Shown piece after piece: positions 12,778-25,879 of a DNA stretch of 64,000 nt. The notes below the pieces were generated by a model. It searched no databases, was not told the DNA's origin, and saw nothing but the letters and a program-made list of their open reading frames with translations. Origin of the DNA: Amblyomma americanum (taxonomy: Eukaryota; Arthropoda; Arachnida; Ixodida; Ixodidae). The stretch covers positions 165,970,683 through 166,034,682 of the forward strand of contig NC_135500.1 in the NCBI RefSeq assembly GCF_052857255.1, written 5' to 3'. The position numbers and the translations under genes are program-made. Position 1 is the stretch's first letter; every line of letters begins with the position of its first letter.

Positions 12778-13524
12778 TATGCTGCCTCCCATCTGAGTCG
12801 AGGTGGTCAAAAAAGCTTGGCTACCCTCTCGTTAATTTGGTTTAGGTCTTAGGAGCCGTATACAGATAGGAGAGATTAATTTTGAAGTTAAGGCGAATGA
12901 GTATGGGAGGGGGGGGGGACGAAGCGAATACGGGGCTATGTGAGGCGTTTCCCGGTGGCGATGTGTAAAAACTTTTGCAGTAAAAGAAAACCATCATTTA
13001 CGAAAAACAATTAGAAAAGTATAGGCGGCCTCATGAAATAAAATATACACGTAACGTGAATTTTGTCACATAAATCTTTTCCTTCCTTTTTACTATTATT
13101 TTTAATAAAACCACTACCACCAAATCAGTAATTGCCTTGACATAAACAGCAGCCACCACCTTTGCTTGAGATTTCCGACATATCAGGTCTCACGTTGAAT
13201 CTTATAATCGAGCCATGGCCCAATTTAGCAGTTAAGTTTTTAATTGCAGTGGAGCCCACTTTCTACAAACATGCGGATCGCGTGGTATCTATTCGTTGCA
13301 TCCGAAGCTGAACTCCAGTATTTCAGTCAAATATACCCTATCAGACAAAAATGGTCTTTTTTAGTATTTTTTAAACTTGACATTATCGATATTGATATCT
13401 TATAACCCAACCGTATCCAGATGCTATTGAAGGTGACAGTGTGTTCATGGGCTCTTCGTCTAGGCTCCTTCAGCCAATAATCTGCGTGAGGAACGCGATA
13501 CAACCAACCGTGGATCAAGCGACC
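12778..13524. other. No recognised gene
   Basis: No coding or repeat family recognised. It contains a 10-base G run at about 12,909 and a 67-codon minus-strand frame at 13,327-13,530 that I do not recognise. Confidence 0.35.
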
Positions 13525-14034
13525 TAGCATTGTCAGAAGTGTAGAGCATCATAATACAGCTAAGACGTGCTAACTAGTAGAATTTAAGTTTTTATATTTA
13601 AGTTTTTGGCTATTACTGTCAGTCTCCTCATTTTTTAACAAGCATGTATTCCAACGTAAGTAATATTCATAGCAGTTCTTAGAATTTCGAAAACACAGTT
13701 ACCCTGGGCGTGGTGGTCCAACACATTTTGCTTACATCGTGCCAAGTTACGTGTGATTTAAGAAAGCTTGCAGGCAAAGTAAGCCCTCCAAAGCATGCAA
13801 CTCTCATGATAGCCAAAAGTTGTTACGCCAAAGCGCCGACAGTAACTGCGTATTCGAAATTCTAGAAACTGGTATTGACAGTACTTACTATGGGCTACGC
13901 GCCTCTCACTAAAATAAGAACCCTAGCAAGAATAAATAAAAAGATAAATCTTCAACACTACTTAACCAGCGTACTGGTTACTAATGCGCTACGCCGCTGA
14001 CAATGCTATTCCGCGAAAAGCACTCTTCTAACTC
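13525..14034 (-). mobile_element. Non-coding element with about 200-bp terminal inverted repeats, copy 1
   Basis: The left and right parts are inverted copies of each other. The left arm (about 13,525-13,730) has TTCTTAGAATTTCGAAAACAC, and the right arm read in reverse complement has TTTCTAGAATTTCGAATACGC. The central part, reverse-complemented, matches the centre of the element at 41,745-42,268 (shared core TTTGCCTGCAAGCTT), so it is the same family in opposite orientation. The right end reads CTCTTCTA, mirrored by TAGAAGAG at the left end of copy 2. A TA at the edge would fit Tc1/mariner-type targets, but that is inference. The left terminus is truncated or diverged. No transposase frame exists, so it is a MITE. 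Confidence 0.75.
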
Positions 14035-14480
14035 ATAAAGCGTGGTGTCTAAAATTCCCGGACATATAACAGGAAACATCTGGTATTCAACCTTGACATT
14101 AACCTTCCCTTTAAAATTTAACAGTACTCCCGTATACACCCTGAGGGAAGGTGTTGCTGTTTTTATTTCAATTCCCGTGAAATACTCCTTGTATACGCTT
14201 TCCGGCATCAGACTGACTGTAGTACCTGTGTCCCCGAGCCTAGAAATTGGCTTCCCCCCAATGCTTACAGCAGCATGGCAGTACCACTTTGCCCCGGAGT
14301 GCAAATACGACGTCATAAATACGGGAATTTCAACGATGTACACCCAGATGATTTTCTTCGCTTGACACATGTCTTGCAGATGTCCAGTCTCTGCTTATGA
14401 TCGTCATTTCGCGTTTTTGTACCAATGTCTGACAGGATCCTGCCTCCCTCCGCAACGGTTACAAAAGCTCTTTCCTTTGT
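14035..14480 (-). pseudogene. Gypsy-like gag-pol relic: zinc knuckles and retropepsin
   Basis: The minus strand from about 14,480 encodes a CNRCGGR...HWYKNAK zinc-knuckle segment. A second knuckle follows in the same frame, with its first two Cys positions now TGA and TAA (...ETGHLQDMC survives). The open frame then gives a retroviral-type aspartic protease: SIGGKPISRLGDTGTTVSLM carries the DTG active site and is followed by YTGVLLNFKGKVNVKVEY. This is the gag-C-terminus/protease part of a Ty3/Gypsy LTR retrotransposon. No RT, RNase H or integrase follows, because the frame runs straight into the MITE end at about 14,034. The two internal stops show it is dead. Confidence 0.75.
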
Positions 14481-14489
14481 TTTTTTTAG

Positions 14490-15020
14490 GTTGAAGTTAT
14501 TTATTTACATCATAGATATAGGTAGGTCCGGGTAAAAAGTGATCGGAGATCACTTGAGAGACCCCAAAACCCCATTTTCATGGCATACAGCAGGAAAATG
14601 AGACACAGTAGATTGCAAATATCAAACGATCGGCTAACATTTCACACAACACTTAGCACAACACTTTGCACAACACTTTTTATCCACATACGACATGTAC
14701 ATACACAATATTTTAGACAAGAACAGAAAAATACATCCTAACATTTTCTTTTCATGTTTAAGCGGCTCGAATTTCTCACAAGCAGTTTTTTTTCTAATAT
14801 CAGTATTCATGAACTGCATTTAATTTAGTAAGTGGGGCATGTTCAAACGCAGCATACGTTTTCTGTAGTTAGTCCGGCAAAAAAAGGAGTAAACCATTTT
14901 TCTGTATTTCGGAGGATATAAGCAAGGATAGTTCGTGTGAGAGAAGTTATGTGTAGAAACCTTCGGGTATAATATAGCAGAGATTTTGCATGGTTTATCT
15001 TCCTTACCTAGTCCCACCAC
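14490..15020 (-). pseudogene. 3' end of a non-LTR retrotransposon (RT C-terminus plus 3' UTR)
   Basis: The minus-strand frame at 15,020-14,820 ends ...FFCRTNYRKRMLRLNMPHLLN, which resembles the conserved extreme C-terminus of Jockey/CR1-type ORF2 proteins (RTNYGK...PxLLN, from memory). Downstream on the minus strand an AT-rich tail to about 14,490 would be the 3' UTR, ending near AAATAAATAACTTC. The rest of ORF2 is absent, so this is a 5'-truncated copy. It lies directly upstream of the Gypsy relic on the same strand; which element inserted into which is not clear. Confidence 0.5.
14646..14681. repeat. 12-bp tandem repeat, about 3 units
   Basis: Three near-identical units of CACAACACTTNN stand side by side, within the presumed LINE 3' tail. 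Period 12 keeps the minus frame open (Lys-Cys-Cys-Ala/Val units), but no gene is implied. Confidence 0.8.
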
Positions 15021-18000
15021 CGCGTGAAGTTTGGTCGATCTCGCCCCTTCCGCGTGCAGCTCTGGTTTGGCGGGCTGCTTTTACTAATACTCAACCGTCA
15101 TAGCGCTAAGCAGCAAAGTTAAGTGCCTGTCACAATACAGCCGAATACGTAGTACGGAAGTGGTCGGAATTTACGTTGCCGTACTACCAGCAGTTGATCT
15201 GTCCTAAGTCCTGACAAAGAAACATTGGTGATGGACTAACTTTAAAAAAATGAGCATAAGACATGGGCGCACTCAGCCGCTGGCCACAGATAAAATTTTT
15301 TCACTGGTGCATGTATTGTCACTTATAGAGCAGAATATTTCAGAGCGGGAAGGAGAGAAGGTGTTGGAGGGAGAGAAGCATTGGCTTTCACATTGCAGTT
15401 TATAGGAAGGATTTTTTTCACCCATATTTTAATTTTTTTTACCTTAATATGGCGACCTGGTAATAAAAGAAAAAGGTTTCGGATGAAAAATATAGGAAGG
15501 TTCGTAGAAACAAACACGGTCGGCTTATAATAGTTAATTAAGCACGAGGTTTGGCTTCGATTAGAAGGCTCACCTCTGGCCAGGTTTGATACCTTGCAAA
15601 CGATATCTGGTTTGCGATATTCGGCGAAACTAGCGCAGCGAATTGGGATTGCTTTCTTCTCATCTCTGCTGCCTCTTTTCTACATTTTATGACGATGATA
15701 TGCAAATGGCCTTCTGTCAGCGGTGCATGCTGTGATCGTTATGAGATAGTGATTGCATAGTAATAAGCCTTCTGGCAGTGCAGCGGAGACGTGCGCTATA
15801 CGCACAGCTTCTCGAGCCGCTGTTGCTGCAAAATTCACAGCATTTGTAGATCGACACGCAGCGGGTACTTGTGGTGTACAAGGGACGTTCTTCGCAAAAG
15901 TGGGCTAACATTTCGAGTCAGCACTGTGCGGAGCATGCGCCAAGCCACCCATGGCCTTGGTCATTTCGTGCCATTGGCTTGACCTGGCAAATCATTTTTT
16001 TCTGCAATAGAGCAGAAATAGGTCGTTTTCGAAACTGCTTGCGATGCGAAGGCTGCTTTACTGTCTCGCAAAAAAAAAAAAAACGAGAAATGAGTTACAA
16101 TACACTGGACTGGTACAATTTCCACAGAACGAGAAATACACAGTGATACCTTAAAAATCTTGGGTGTTTAGATTTTCGACAAGGTATTATACACGTACGG
16201 ATACAACTGATTGTAACAAACTAAACTCTTGAGGACGACCTACCAAATGTCACTCTGCTTTTCAAAGTTTAGCTCATCACTTGTTGCGAACCTCATGATA
16301 CGTCTTAACTTCCCTCAAAACATTACCACTAGAATCAACGCCTTTAACTAATGCAGAAAAAATGCAGTGACGAATTTCATTCTGGAGAGAAGAAAAATTC
16401 ACTGACAACTTGTGAAAAAGTCTATTGCAAATATAAGCGAGCATATAGAGTTCGGGATGAATTAGAATAGTTTGGGACGACCGAGAATTCTCTCGCGACG
16501 TGTCCATAGCAAAAAGCAAAGATTGCGAAACGGAAATAAACAATGACATAACCATGTGCTTACAATTGGCACTGTATAGTAGAAACGTGTGTCCTGCTGC
16601 AGGTTGCAGAGAATGTTTGCGCAAACGAGAGATTCTCGTTACGCCAAAGTGTTCGTGGCTGACACTGCGAGGCGCTTATTTTTCGCTGCGTAGTGTGCTA
16701 TGACGCGCCCAAGGTCATCTAGAGGGTCGCGTAACTAATACGTGTGTTACCGGTTTTTCGGAAGCAAAGAAGCCATCGATGGCCGCTCAATTATGACTCA
16801 CCAGCGTCAGCAACAGGAATAAGAAATATGACTCGTTGTGGAAACGTGGTCGAAAAAGCACGCAGGAGGAAGGGGGGGGGGAACAGAATGGCCCCTTTAT
16901 CCTTCCTCGGCTCTTTGTCTGCCTCAACAGGAGCCTAGAGCGCCAGTATTTGCTCCCCATTTTTTCTCTAAATTGTATAAAACTAAGAAGGCTGGCGCTC
17001 ATCTTTGAAGCTCTGCCAAAGAAGTTGCCCCCTCCAGTGTCAGCGGTGAAATAATAGTGAAATAAACTCTTTTCCCTTCTCGGGTCGTGAACTCTCTGAA
17101 CCCTTCTTCACAGCACCGGACGCACGGAGTTCTGCTCCATGGGCTTTTGTGGTGTGTGAGACAACGTCGGGTACTGGCTGATAGCAAGAACACTGCCCCT
17201 ATACACACGCCGCATTGAAGCAGTGCAGACGGCGGATCTAGTTAATTCTGAAAGACCGGCGTAAAGTTTGTCCTGGATGCACGCTGAATGAAAGGATGAA
17301 AGAACTAAGGAGAGGGTAGGCTTTCGTTTTAGTCACGCCGCAACCGCGCTCAACTAGTACCCACACGGGAGAGACACAGGGACAGAGTGTGCCGAGCCGC
17401 TTGCGTGCAGCGCAGATTCCTTTCCGGTACTGACTGCCGCTCCGCCCAGCGGAGCACAACGTTAACAACTGCTTTAATTAGGCGGAGAGCCGCACGCCTC
17501 GTCGACTTGTTCCTCTCGCTTCAGTTACTATACCAGCCTTTGCGTGCTCTTCTCCACAGAACCAACAATGCGTGCTATTCAGTGCCTCGCCAACGCTCTG
17601 CGCTGCGTTGACACACGGTGGCTTTGATGACGTTTTTATCTTTCCGGTAGTAGCGCTGAGGATGGACAGACTGTGCCTGCAATGCCGTTGGCCACGCTTT
17701 GAGCCCTGGATGGGGCGGGACGGTGCTTTCCAGACTAACTCTTCACCGTTCGTGGTATGTCGAAAGCGCCAGTGTGCTCCTTCTGGTGTCGTTTAGTTCG
17801 TTGTCTTACCAAAATGCAGAAGGTAAAACTAGCGCTGTATTGGTGGGATTGATTGGAATGCTACAAAAACGTCTAACGGCGCGTTTTGTAACGACGCGTT
17901 TCGCTGCCTTCTCAGAATTTTTATCTACACTTTCGAGTGGAGATCAAGACAAGCAAGGCGTACGCTTCCCATCTAATCACCCCTGTGCCGCGTGCACGCA

Positions 18001-19140
18001 CTGTCACTGCGACGTGGCGTTATTCGTCCACTACAAAATCTTAAATACGAAATCAGCGTCGAGCAGTTCAGAGGTTCTGTTGTACTACAGCGCATGATAG
18101 CGCAGATTACAGATATGAAGCTGTAAGATATAGCCATAAAGTAAGCGGTGCAGAGAGTTTTGTAGAGTGCCAAAAACGAAGTATTAAGCAGGACCCATAG
18201 GTCGTGAAGCGCAGTGATAGTGAACGCGTGGAGGTCGAACGGCACAGTTGTCAATCATATTTGAGACGAACCTGTAATCAAGTTTAGTATATGGCTCCCA
18301 GTACCACCAAAATTTCTATTTTAAGGAAGTACTTTCGCTTTTTACTTGCGTTGTGCCAGCACTGTGCAACGGGAAATGTTTGTTTAGAGATGAAAATTTG
18401 TGGCGGCATGCGGCTATTCTCATTTTAACATCTTATACTTTGCATACACCTTTGTTCGAACTAACAAGAAACAAAAATAAAAATGGGAATGTCAGCAGTG
18501 CCATAGAAAACTACTTATTCAGGACAACCGTGCTGCGACTTCTTAGCATGTAACGATCGCAAGCACTATGCATCCTGGTGAGGAGCTAGCCAAAGCAAAG
18601 GGCATATATATGCTATGTGCAGGTAAAAAAAAAGAAATGTTGATAAACGGCCAGTTATTGCTGCGCTGGTTAATAAATAAACCTATTTAAAAAATGAACC
18701 AAGATCACAAAACAATATTTTTCATAAGGCAGAGCAGAATTACCAGTTCTCTTGTTGAGGTTTTTCAATTTACTGGGTGGGTGTTGAAATTTATTTCCCC
18801 TTTATTACACTCACCAAGTTTGCTTCAATTCTATTGGAAATCAGGCCGTTGATAAAAATTGATACGCTATCGATTATTTCCGGAGACAACACCCCCTAAA
18901 ATTGCCATTTAATGTTCCGTATGAAACATTCGGCGGAGAAGCCTCGTTTACTAATAATAGAAGCATTTCAAACAATTTATTATTAAGAAGGAATGACATT
19001 TGTTTGTGGAGATATAGTGACAACTTATACAGGTACCACATACAAAGAACGAGAACAGACGAAGCGTGCACTTTCAGTTGAGTTTAATTATGTAGGCTGT
19101 GGCGTTTTTATACAGAAACAGAAACAGTGAAAAATAACAC
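15021..19140. other. No recognised gene
   Basis: Mixed-composition sequence with many short frames, the longest 132 codons (plus, 17,699-18,097). 17,000-17,800 is somewhat GC-richer than its surroundings, but no exon, domain or promoter chain could be supported. It contains a 14-base A run at about 16,070. Confidence 0.35.
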
Positions 19141-19452
19141 CCCGCCGCGGTGGCTCAGTGGTTAGGGCACTCGACTACTGATCCGGAGTTCCCGGGTTCG
19201 AATCCGACTGCGGCGGCTGCGTTTTTATGGAGGAAAAACGCTAAGGCGCCCGTGTGCTGTGCGATGTCAGTGCACGTTAAAGATCCCCAGGTGGTCGAAA
19301 TTATTCCGGAGCCCTCCACTACGGACCTATTTGTTTCTCTCTTCTTTCACTCCCTCCTTTATCCCTTCCCTTACGGCGCGGTTCAGGTGTCCAACGATAT
19401 ATGAGACAGATACTGCGCCATTTCCTTTCCACCAAAAACCAACCAACCAACC
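19141..19452 (+). mobile_element. Ruka-like tRNA-derived SINE, near full length
   Basis: It begins CCGCCGCGGTGGCTCAGTGG with an intact A box (TGGCTCAGTGG), and has an intact B box (GGTTCGAATCC, about 19,196-19,206). The body has GCGATGTCAGTGCACGTTAA and GGAGCCCTCCACTACGGACC. Its tail runs through CCAACGATATATGAGACAG and ends in a short (ACCA)n tract at about 19,434-19,452. The A and B boxes form an internal Pol III promoter, and such SINEs depend on LINE machinery to move. It matches the tick Ruka family from memory. The better-preserved body suggests a younger insertion than the copy at 1,885. Confidence 0.9.
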
Positions 19453-22400
19453 AATTCACTTGCCGTTATGCAACACGGTAAACACAGATTTTATTTTGTA
19501 TGTCGACATCCTCGTTATTCATCTAATTACTTTAGAGATTGAGCTTTTTCTTTGCTATTTCTTCATTGCTGTTTTAGTTTTTCGCTGTATTTAATACACA
19601 CGTGCTCTAACCAGGAAGTCCTAAGGATTTTACTGGTTTTTGACGTCTGCGTGGCTCTCAGCTTTGTTTACTGCAAGGTAACTTGAGTTCTCGCTCATTA
19701 GTCTGACCAACAAGTAGCTCGGAATGAAAGCAAGGAGCAGCATGACAGCACGTGGAGGCGAAGTGCGAAAAACTTGACCGGGAATCGTATATGATGAGAG
19801 AAACAGTAACACTTCAAGGCGTTTAGAAGCTTCTTTACAACCTCTCGAGTCGATAGCAAAGCAGAGTGTCTTCGTCCATAAGTTTCTAGAAACTGCTGTA
19901 ATGTAAAACGCTGAATTTTTCGCTGCAGCTTAGACTAGAGCTGGGAACAAAAAACAAAAAAGAGAACAAGTGTGCTTTATTTGCCGTCGCGTTTTAGTGT
20001 CTGCACTGTTTTTCTTAATGCGCAGTTAGCACTTGTGCTAAAATTGTCCGCTTCATTTATATAACAATGCGTACAAAAGCCGTCGTTGTTATCGCCAAAA
20101 TCAGTGGGAGAAAATATTGCCGGCAGGGGGCGTCAGTACTGCACGGAAGAAGGATTTTAAGGTAGGCTTCAGTTTTCTCAACCTTTCTTCGTGAGATTCG
20201 CGAATAATTGTAACCGCCTGTAACATTTAACCTTTGCGCTCTTGCCTGCCGTACAACAAAAGAAGCCAGGCGTTTTTCTCAACGTGTTAGTTCTTTTACA
20301 AGCTCTATGCAAGAACCTTCAGTGCCTTTTCGGCGAAGAACCAGCAATGACTTCTTGTCAGCGAAACAAAACCCAGGCTCTGGAAAACTGCTTTCGCATA
20401 ACCTGCTGTTTGTAGCTTCGGACCTAGAAAGCAGAGTGCCTGGCGCTTTGATGCTGGGCAGAGCGAAAGGAGCTGCTGTAACAAAAGTGTCGAAAAAATT
20501 CTGGTTTATACAATTTTGTTGATAGGCTTCGAGTAGGAAAAAAAATGATAATAGCGCTAGAAAGCGAGCTTTCCTACCGCTTTGTTTATTTTTTTCTAAA
20601 TGCGTAAAATATTTACTTTTTTCTCCACGACCAATTAGTAGCTCCGCCGGGAGTTTCTTGCCAGCAGAGCGCCTCGTAGCCAACGTCGCTTCTAAATTTA
20701 GATCAAGACTTCAATGCCTGGTATCTCTGCTGAATAATTTCATGCCTCGGGGATGCTGAAATTCTTCCTCGTAAAAGTTAATTTGATGCTGCAAATTTGA
20801 CCTCGTGCTTCAGAATGGCCACGAAGTCACTAGGCTGTTTTCTGCTGGTTGTCGCTGGTTTATTCCATAGCAGCTTAACACTCGATTGTTTTGACATGTG
20901 TTCAATATGTTCTCAACGAAGTAGTTATGTTACTACACTCTCATTCCAAGAAAACGTGCTGTTTATACTAGATAAATGAACTTCTGGCTTTTGCCTCGCA
21001 CTGTTTTAGTTCAGTAAAAGCGAGCGGGTATTTTTTCTTCGCTGTATTAGCCGCTCCATCGTTTCTGCCGCAGCGCCCTTTTCTACGTAGCTGCGCCTTT
21101 GTTCGCTCCGGCGTCCCTTATCAGATCCACTGTGTCGCTGTGTGCTCCGCCGCCTCTCCACATTGTATAAGCACTCCTTGCCCCTTCTCCCTGGAGTGAC
21201 TGTCTTTTTGTATACCTTTTTGTGGTTTTTTTTCGAGTCGTAAACAAAGCCGTGACAAAGGCGTTGAAAACGTGTTCTTCTCTGCGGACTTTCTGAATAG
21301 TTGCTGCGCGAACACTTTGAACCTTACGAAGTTGTTTGTCCCATCATTTGACGTGACGTGCGGAGTTGCTCTGGACGCGACAGCTCGCACGTCGTCACTG
21401 TCGAACCGTACTCAAGTCGTGGACGTAGTTCAGATGAAGCCGAATTACGACAGACCGCATGAATGAACTTGTGGTTAATCGCAGCTCTGTCCCCTACTGC
21501 GCCCTTCGTGTGTACTTTTCTGTGACATTTCCTTTTGAGCAGGACCATGCCGCATAGTGTCGATTCTACAGAGGAGGAGGGCAGTCGTGTTTGCATTAGT
21601 AGTTGAAGTGAGCATGCATTAGTAGTGGCAGAAGCTGGTTGCGTCCCGCTCGCGCGCTCGGACCATTTGGGACCCTCCACAGTTGTTGCCCTCCCCAATA
21701 CAGATGGAGTAAATAAAAACTCCTAGTGGGCGTGCGCTAAAAGACAAGTCATTTATTCCAATTTGAGCCAGTTTTTGCTAAGAGTGCAGAGAAGCCGCAC
21801 ACAGTGCGTAGTTTCGCATTTAGCCATTTAGAATGCACATTTCATCGAAAATTTGATTTTTGCATGTGTATGTTTATTTGCGTACTTTGGAGGGATTTGC
21901 ACACCACTCAGTAATGTAGTGTCATTGTATGAGTCTAATTCAGAGCCTAAAGGGTATGCAAGGTTCCAGAATGACGCACGTGCTTACTAGAGCTTGCAAC
22001 CAAACATGCTCATCTACCAAGGCAAGACGACGGGTGCTGGTGTCCATATGTGCAGACAGAACTTACCGAAGCACGCACGCTAATTTTTACTCCATCCTCG
22101 CATAGCGGGAATACGCCGCCTGCATGAAGCAAGAAATTTCTGCCATAGTAGCCCAAGAATTCACTGCTATTCGGAATACAGTGTATAGGAAACGCACGAA
22201 AGCGATTACAAGAACAAAGCGGGCAGCGTTTATAGTTCTCCCCGGTAGCACATTTGTACATGCAAGGCCTTGAGCACGCAGAGGGAGAAAGAGATCTGCC
22301 TCGAGCTCTTCATAAAAATAATTGCGCTACCTTAAAAAAGGCACGAACTCCGCTAAAAGAAACAGTGACTTTACAAGTTAAGGGAAGTGTCACCGATATC

Positions 22401-25400
22401 CGTTGGAGATACGGAGACGTGTCACTGATTCCTGATCTGCTAGGAAATTATCTTCTCCCCTTCCTAAACTCTCACTCCGATCCGAAAGTTAAAGGAAACT
22501 TGTCGAAGCCATTCGAGCCGAATATTGAACACATCTTTACACCAAAACGAGGTTATGAAAACAAAGAAGACTTAGGCAATATAATTGCTTTTTTTTCTCA
22601 GATTGAAGTCAGTGGACACAATGCTGACTAAGGCAATCAAGAAAAAAAAACTGCGGTTCTCCGAACTACGTGAGAAAAACTCTCTCATTCTCTGATAAAC
22701 AAACAACGTAATGGCGAAAACGTGAGCACGCAAAGACAACGCGAAGAGGTATGAGGCCTGGAAAATGCTATCGAAAGCAGCTGATGATAGTGGTATGGGG
22801 TGCGGCTCGAAAGAAAAGGGCGGAAAGCTACCGAGAAAAAGCGCGGCGATTGTAGCATTAATGAGTTCGCCCCAAACTCCTGAAGCACTCGCTGCTGGCA
22901 AGGGGATAACTTTCGGAAGTGGTTTCGATTGTGCCCAGCGGAATTCCCGCTCCGTAATTTGATTTAGTCGTAATCTTCTCAGCTCAGGGAAAGAGAGTGA
23001 AGCTCTGCTTCCCCTTCCTCGAGTGTTCGGCTTGCGACACGGATTTACCGAAGCCCATTGTTTTTCGCCGCCCATTTGTCCCCGGATATTTCATCTGTTT
23101 GTCTGTGCAGCCATGTTTCATTTTTATGCTCTCGTTGCTTTTTGGCTTGTCGCTTTTGGTCGGTTGATTTCTTCTATGAAGTTGGCGCGCCTGTAAGGCG
23201 AGAAAAAATATCAACACTTTCTCTCCACAGAAGCTTAGAGCCGATTTCGAGCTCTCAACGTGTCCTTGTTTTTTTTTCGGTCTTTTATTTTTAAGGCTTC
23301 GTATCTTCCTTTTCCACCTGCTTGGGCATTGAGGCTTGGTGAGATCTGATTTCGGTGTGAACTTCGAACGAAATGAAAAATCAATATGAGGTGCCATGAA
23401 CGTTTTGCGCTGGCAAAGTCGCCTAGGTTCTTTGCCAGCAATCGATCAGCGTTCTCATTCGAGATGGTGGAAAGGCACTGTCGACATGGTTAGTCGCGTG
23501 AGTAGTCATGTAGAAGTCTCTTTAGGTATCAGGAAAGATTCGCGCCGTCAGTCGAGATAAAAAGACATCTTTATTTTGCTTTGAGTATTATTGCTAATCA
23601 CAGAAGGAATTGATGGGATGATATCTATGCACCGAAGTTCTTATATCATTTGTAAAATATTAATATTTAGACTTACAGATCCCGCTTCCTTAGTCGTTAA
23701 CCATGCCAATGAATGATTTGTTTATAAAGATACGTTGAAATGTTGCAGATCTTCTGAACACTGCATTATTATAACAACTTTGACCGAAGAACACTTTTAA
23801 GACCTGCAATTGTAATGACATAGAGCCGGTTATGTCTTGACTAAACAAAACAAATTTTCAATTTCTTGTTTGTATCTCGGTCGTATCTTATCTATTTTTT
23901 CGGATTCACGGTTCTATTTGTTTTCTCACCCTTTCCTACTCAAAAATGAGTCTAATTGACAGACACCTCCTCGTCTGTGGTCTATTCCTGTTTCTTTTGC
24001 GTGATTAATGACCATAGTTTACAATTCGTTCGGAGATAATTAACATCCACTTACATTAGTTTATTGAGCATCGCTCCTAATCTTCACGTATGAGATGGGG
24101 TGGTGGTGGAGTTTGTTTACAGTTTCGTGCTTCCCCTGTAGACATATATAGATGTCGAGTTGTTAAGGGGGTCTGGGATTGATGCCTCGATTTTACATAA
24201 GCGTTAGCCGAGCTTCCAGCCTCCCAAACTTTTTCGTGTTGTCCAGTGCAGTTGTCTGAGAAACGGAGACACTTAAATTCTCATCCCTATTGCATACGAC
24301 TGATGTTTCAGCAATACAAAAAACACAGTACCCGAAGTGGACCATTCTAATTGTTGAAAAAAAGAGGACAACCACTGGCGTGAAGGTGCCCAAAGTTTTC
24401 AAAAGGGGTTCATTCTTAGGGCTATACCGAATAAAGGGCTACAATAGCATTTCACTGTATAGGCATGGTTTCATATATACCTCGTATATTACCTTGCGTA
24501 AAAGTCATATGGAGTAAATCTATTGCGTGCGCTCGGTAAAGCACGCATTATTAGAGTCGATTATGCATGTGCGCAGCCACCGCGTTTTCTTTAATAAACG
24601 CGACACCAAGCAGTGGCATGTACCGGTTCGGAATTGCATATATATGTAGATATTTGGACCAGAACGACGACTGCTACCCAGCCGAATATCCTGTATCAGT
24701 TAGAAGCCCCTACTGGAGAGCTGGAGAATAATGAAGCCCTTCATGATCTGGCCAATATTTGCGTCCTGGCCGACACTGCCGCGATTCAGTGCGCCTTGTT
24801 TAAGCTAGTTAGCACATTGACGCTTGAACAAGAAATTAGTGCAGGGCCTTTAAAAAAATTTCGCTTTGCATTAGAGGAAGAATGTTTGGTCACAAAATGA
24901 AATTCTGATCCAGTATACATGTGCTTAGGAAGTTTCTTAATTTAGTGAAGATCACACTCAGTGTGTTGAACAATACCAGTTGTTACTTTTATTATAGCGC
25001 ACGAAATTACTGCAATTTAAGGTGAGATTTATCTTATCCGACAACGAAACGATGCCCTCATATACATCCTGGAGAATAAGCATAATTGCAGGTGACCATC
25101 ATTACAGTGTTCATCAAGCCGTGTGCTATAGCAAGCATCATCGAAAGTTTGCATCGTATGTGTTGTTCCTGCGAACGAAGGAGGCTTAGTAAATATTTTC
25201 GCTGTTGAACCACGGTGATTGCCGAAGGTCCGAACAACTGCTAGATTGATGTGTGAACAACTTCTAGGGTCTATAGGCTGTTGTGGAACCCTTATTTATT
25301 CACCTTCTGTGGTACCCATGAAGTTTAAATGTTAATACGTCCAATTTTATGTTCTAGCACTGCATTTTTATTATTGAATAAATATTAATAATAGTATTAG

Positions 25401-25879
25401 GACATGGCTCTTGCTTTCGTCATGCGATGAGCATAGAAGATTATTAGGTGAAGAAAATCTTCTCATTTTTCTAAACCAAAGTTTAAATTTTCGAACCTTG
25501 AATCTTCTGAAATGACGGGACTCTTTTTCGAGTACAAATGCCGCCGCCAGGATACCACGTCAAAATTAGGTAGATCAAGCTAAGTTTGGAGCATAAATAA
25601 TAATTTAACTGTCTACTCAGTCCACACATTGTATTCGGTTCTAGAACGTTTTATTATTCTGTTTATTTATTCTGTAAAAAATGCTTATAGCACAGGCTTC
25701 ACTATTTTTCAGCTCCATTTAAACACTCGTCTACTGCTGATACAGATCTGCCAGTGTGCAACAAATAGCAGGGAACCGACTATAATGGCGATGCTTGAGC
25801 GGAAGCTGCAAATACCTTGAGTAGTTCTCAGATTCTGATTGGTTTTATCCACTACACTTGTTAGACATAAACGTAGACA
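19453..25879. other. No recognised gene
   Basis: The largest stretch here without a recognised element. Open frames of 124-167 codons occur (minus 20,279-20,683; minus 21,324-21,698; plus 22,254-22,631; minus 22,572-23,075), all overlapping others and without domains I recognise. A 95-codon plus frame ends at 24,900 and is mildly acidic and protein-like, but it lacks an in-frame ATG at its start. A CTCF-like motif lies at 20,120-20,132 and is described in the findings. Confidence 0.35.

Noticed and set aside
12474..12845. Open frames of 109-123 codons through the (CTTC)n tract
   Set aside because: The openness comes entirely from the period-4 and period-3 repeats, which lack stops.
19150..19222. 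A functional tRNA gene with perfect A and B boxes
   Set aside because: The acceptor stem is not closed and the sequence continues into a SINE body shared with 1,885-2,071.
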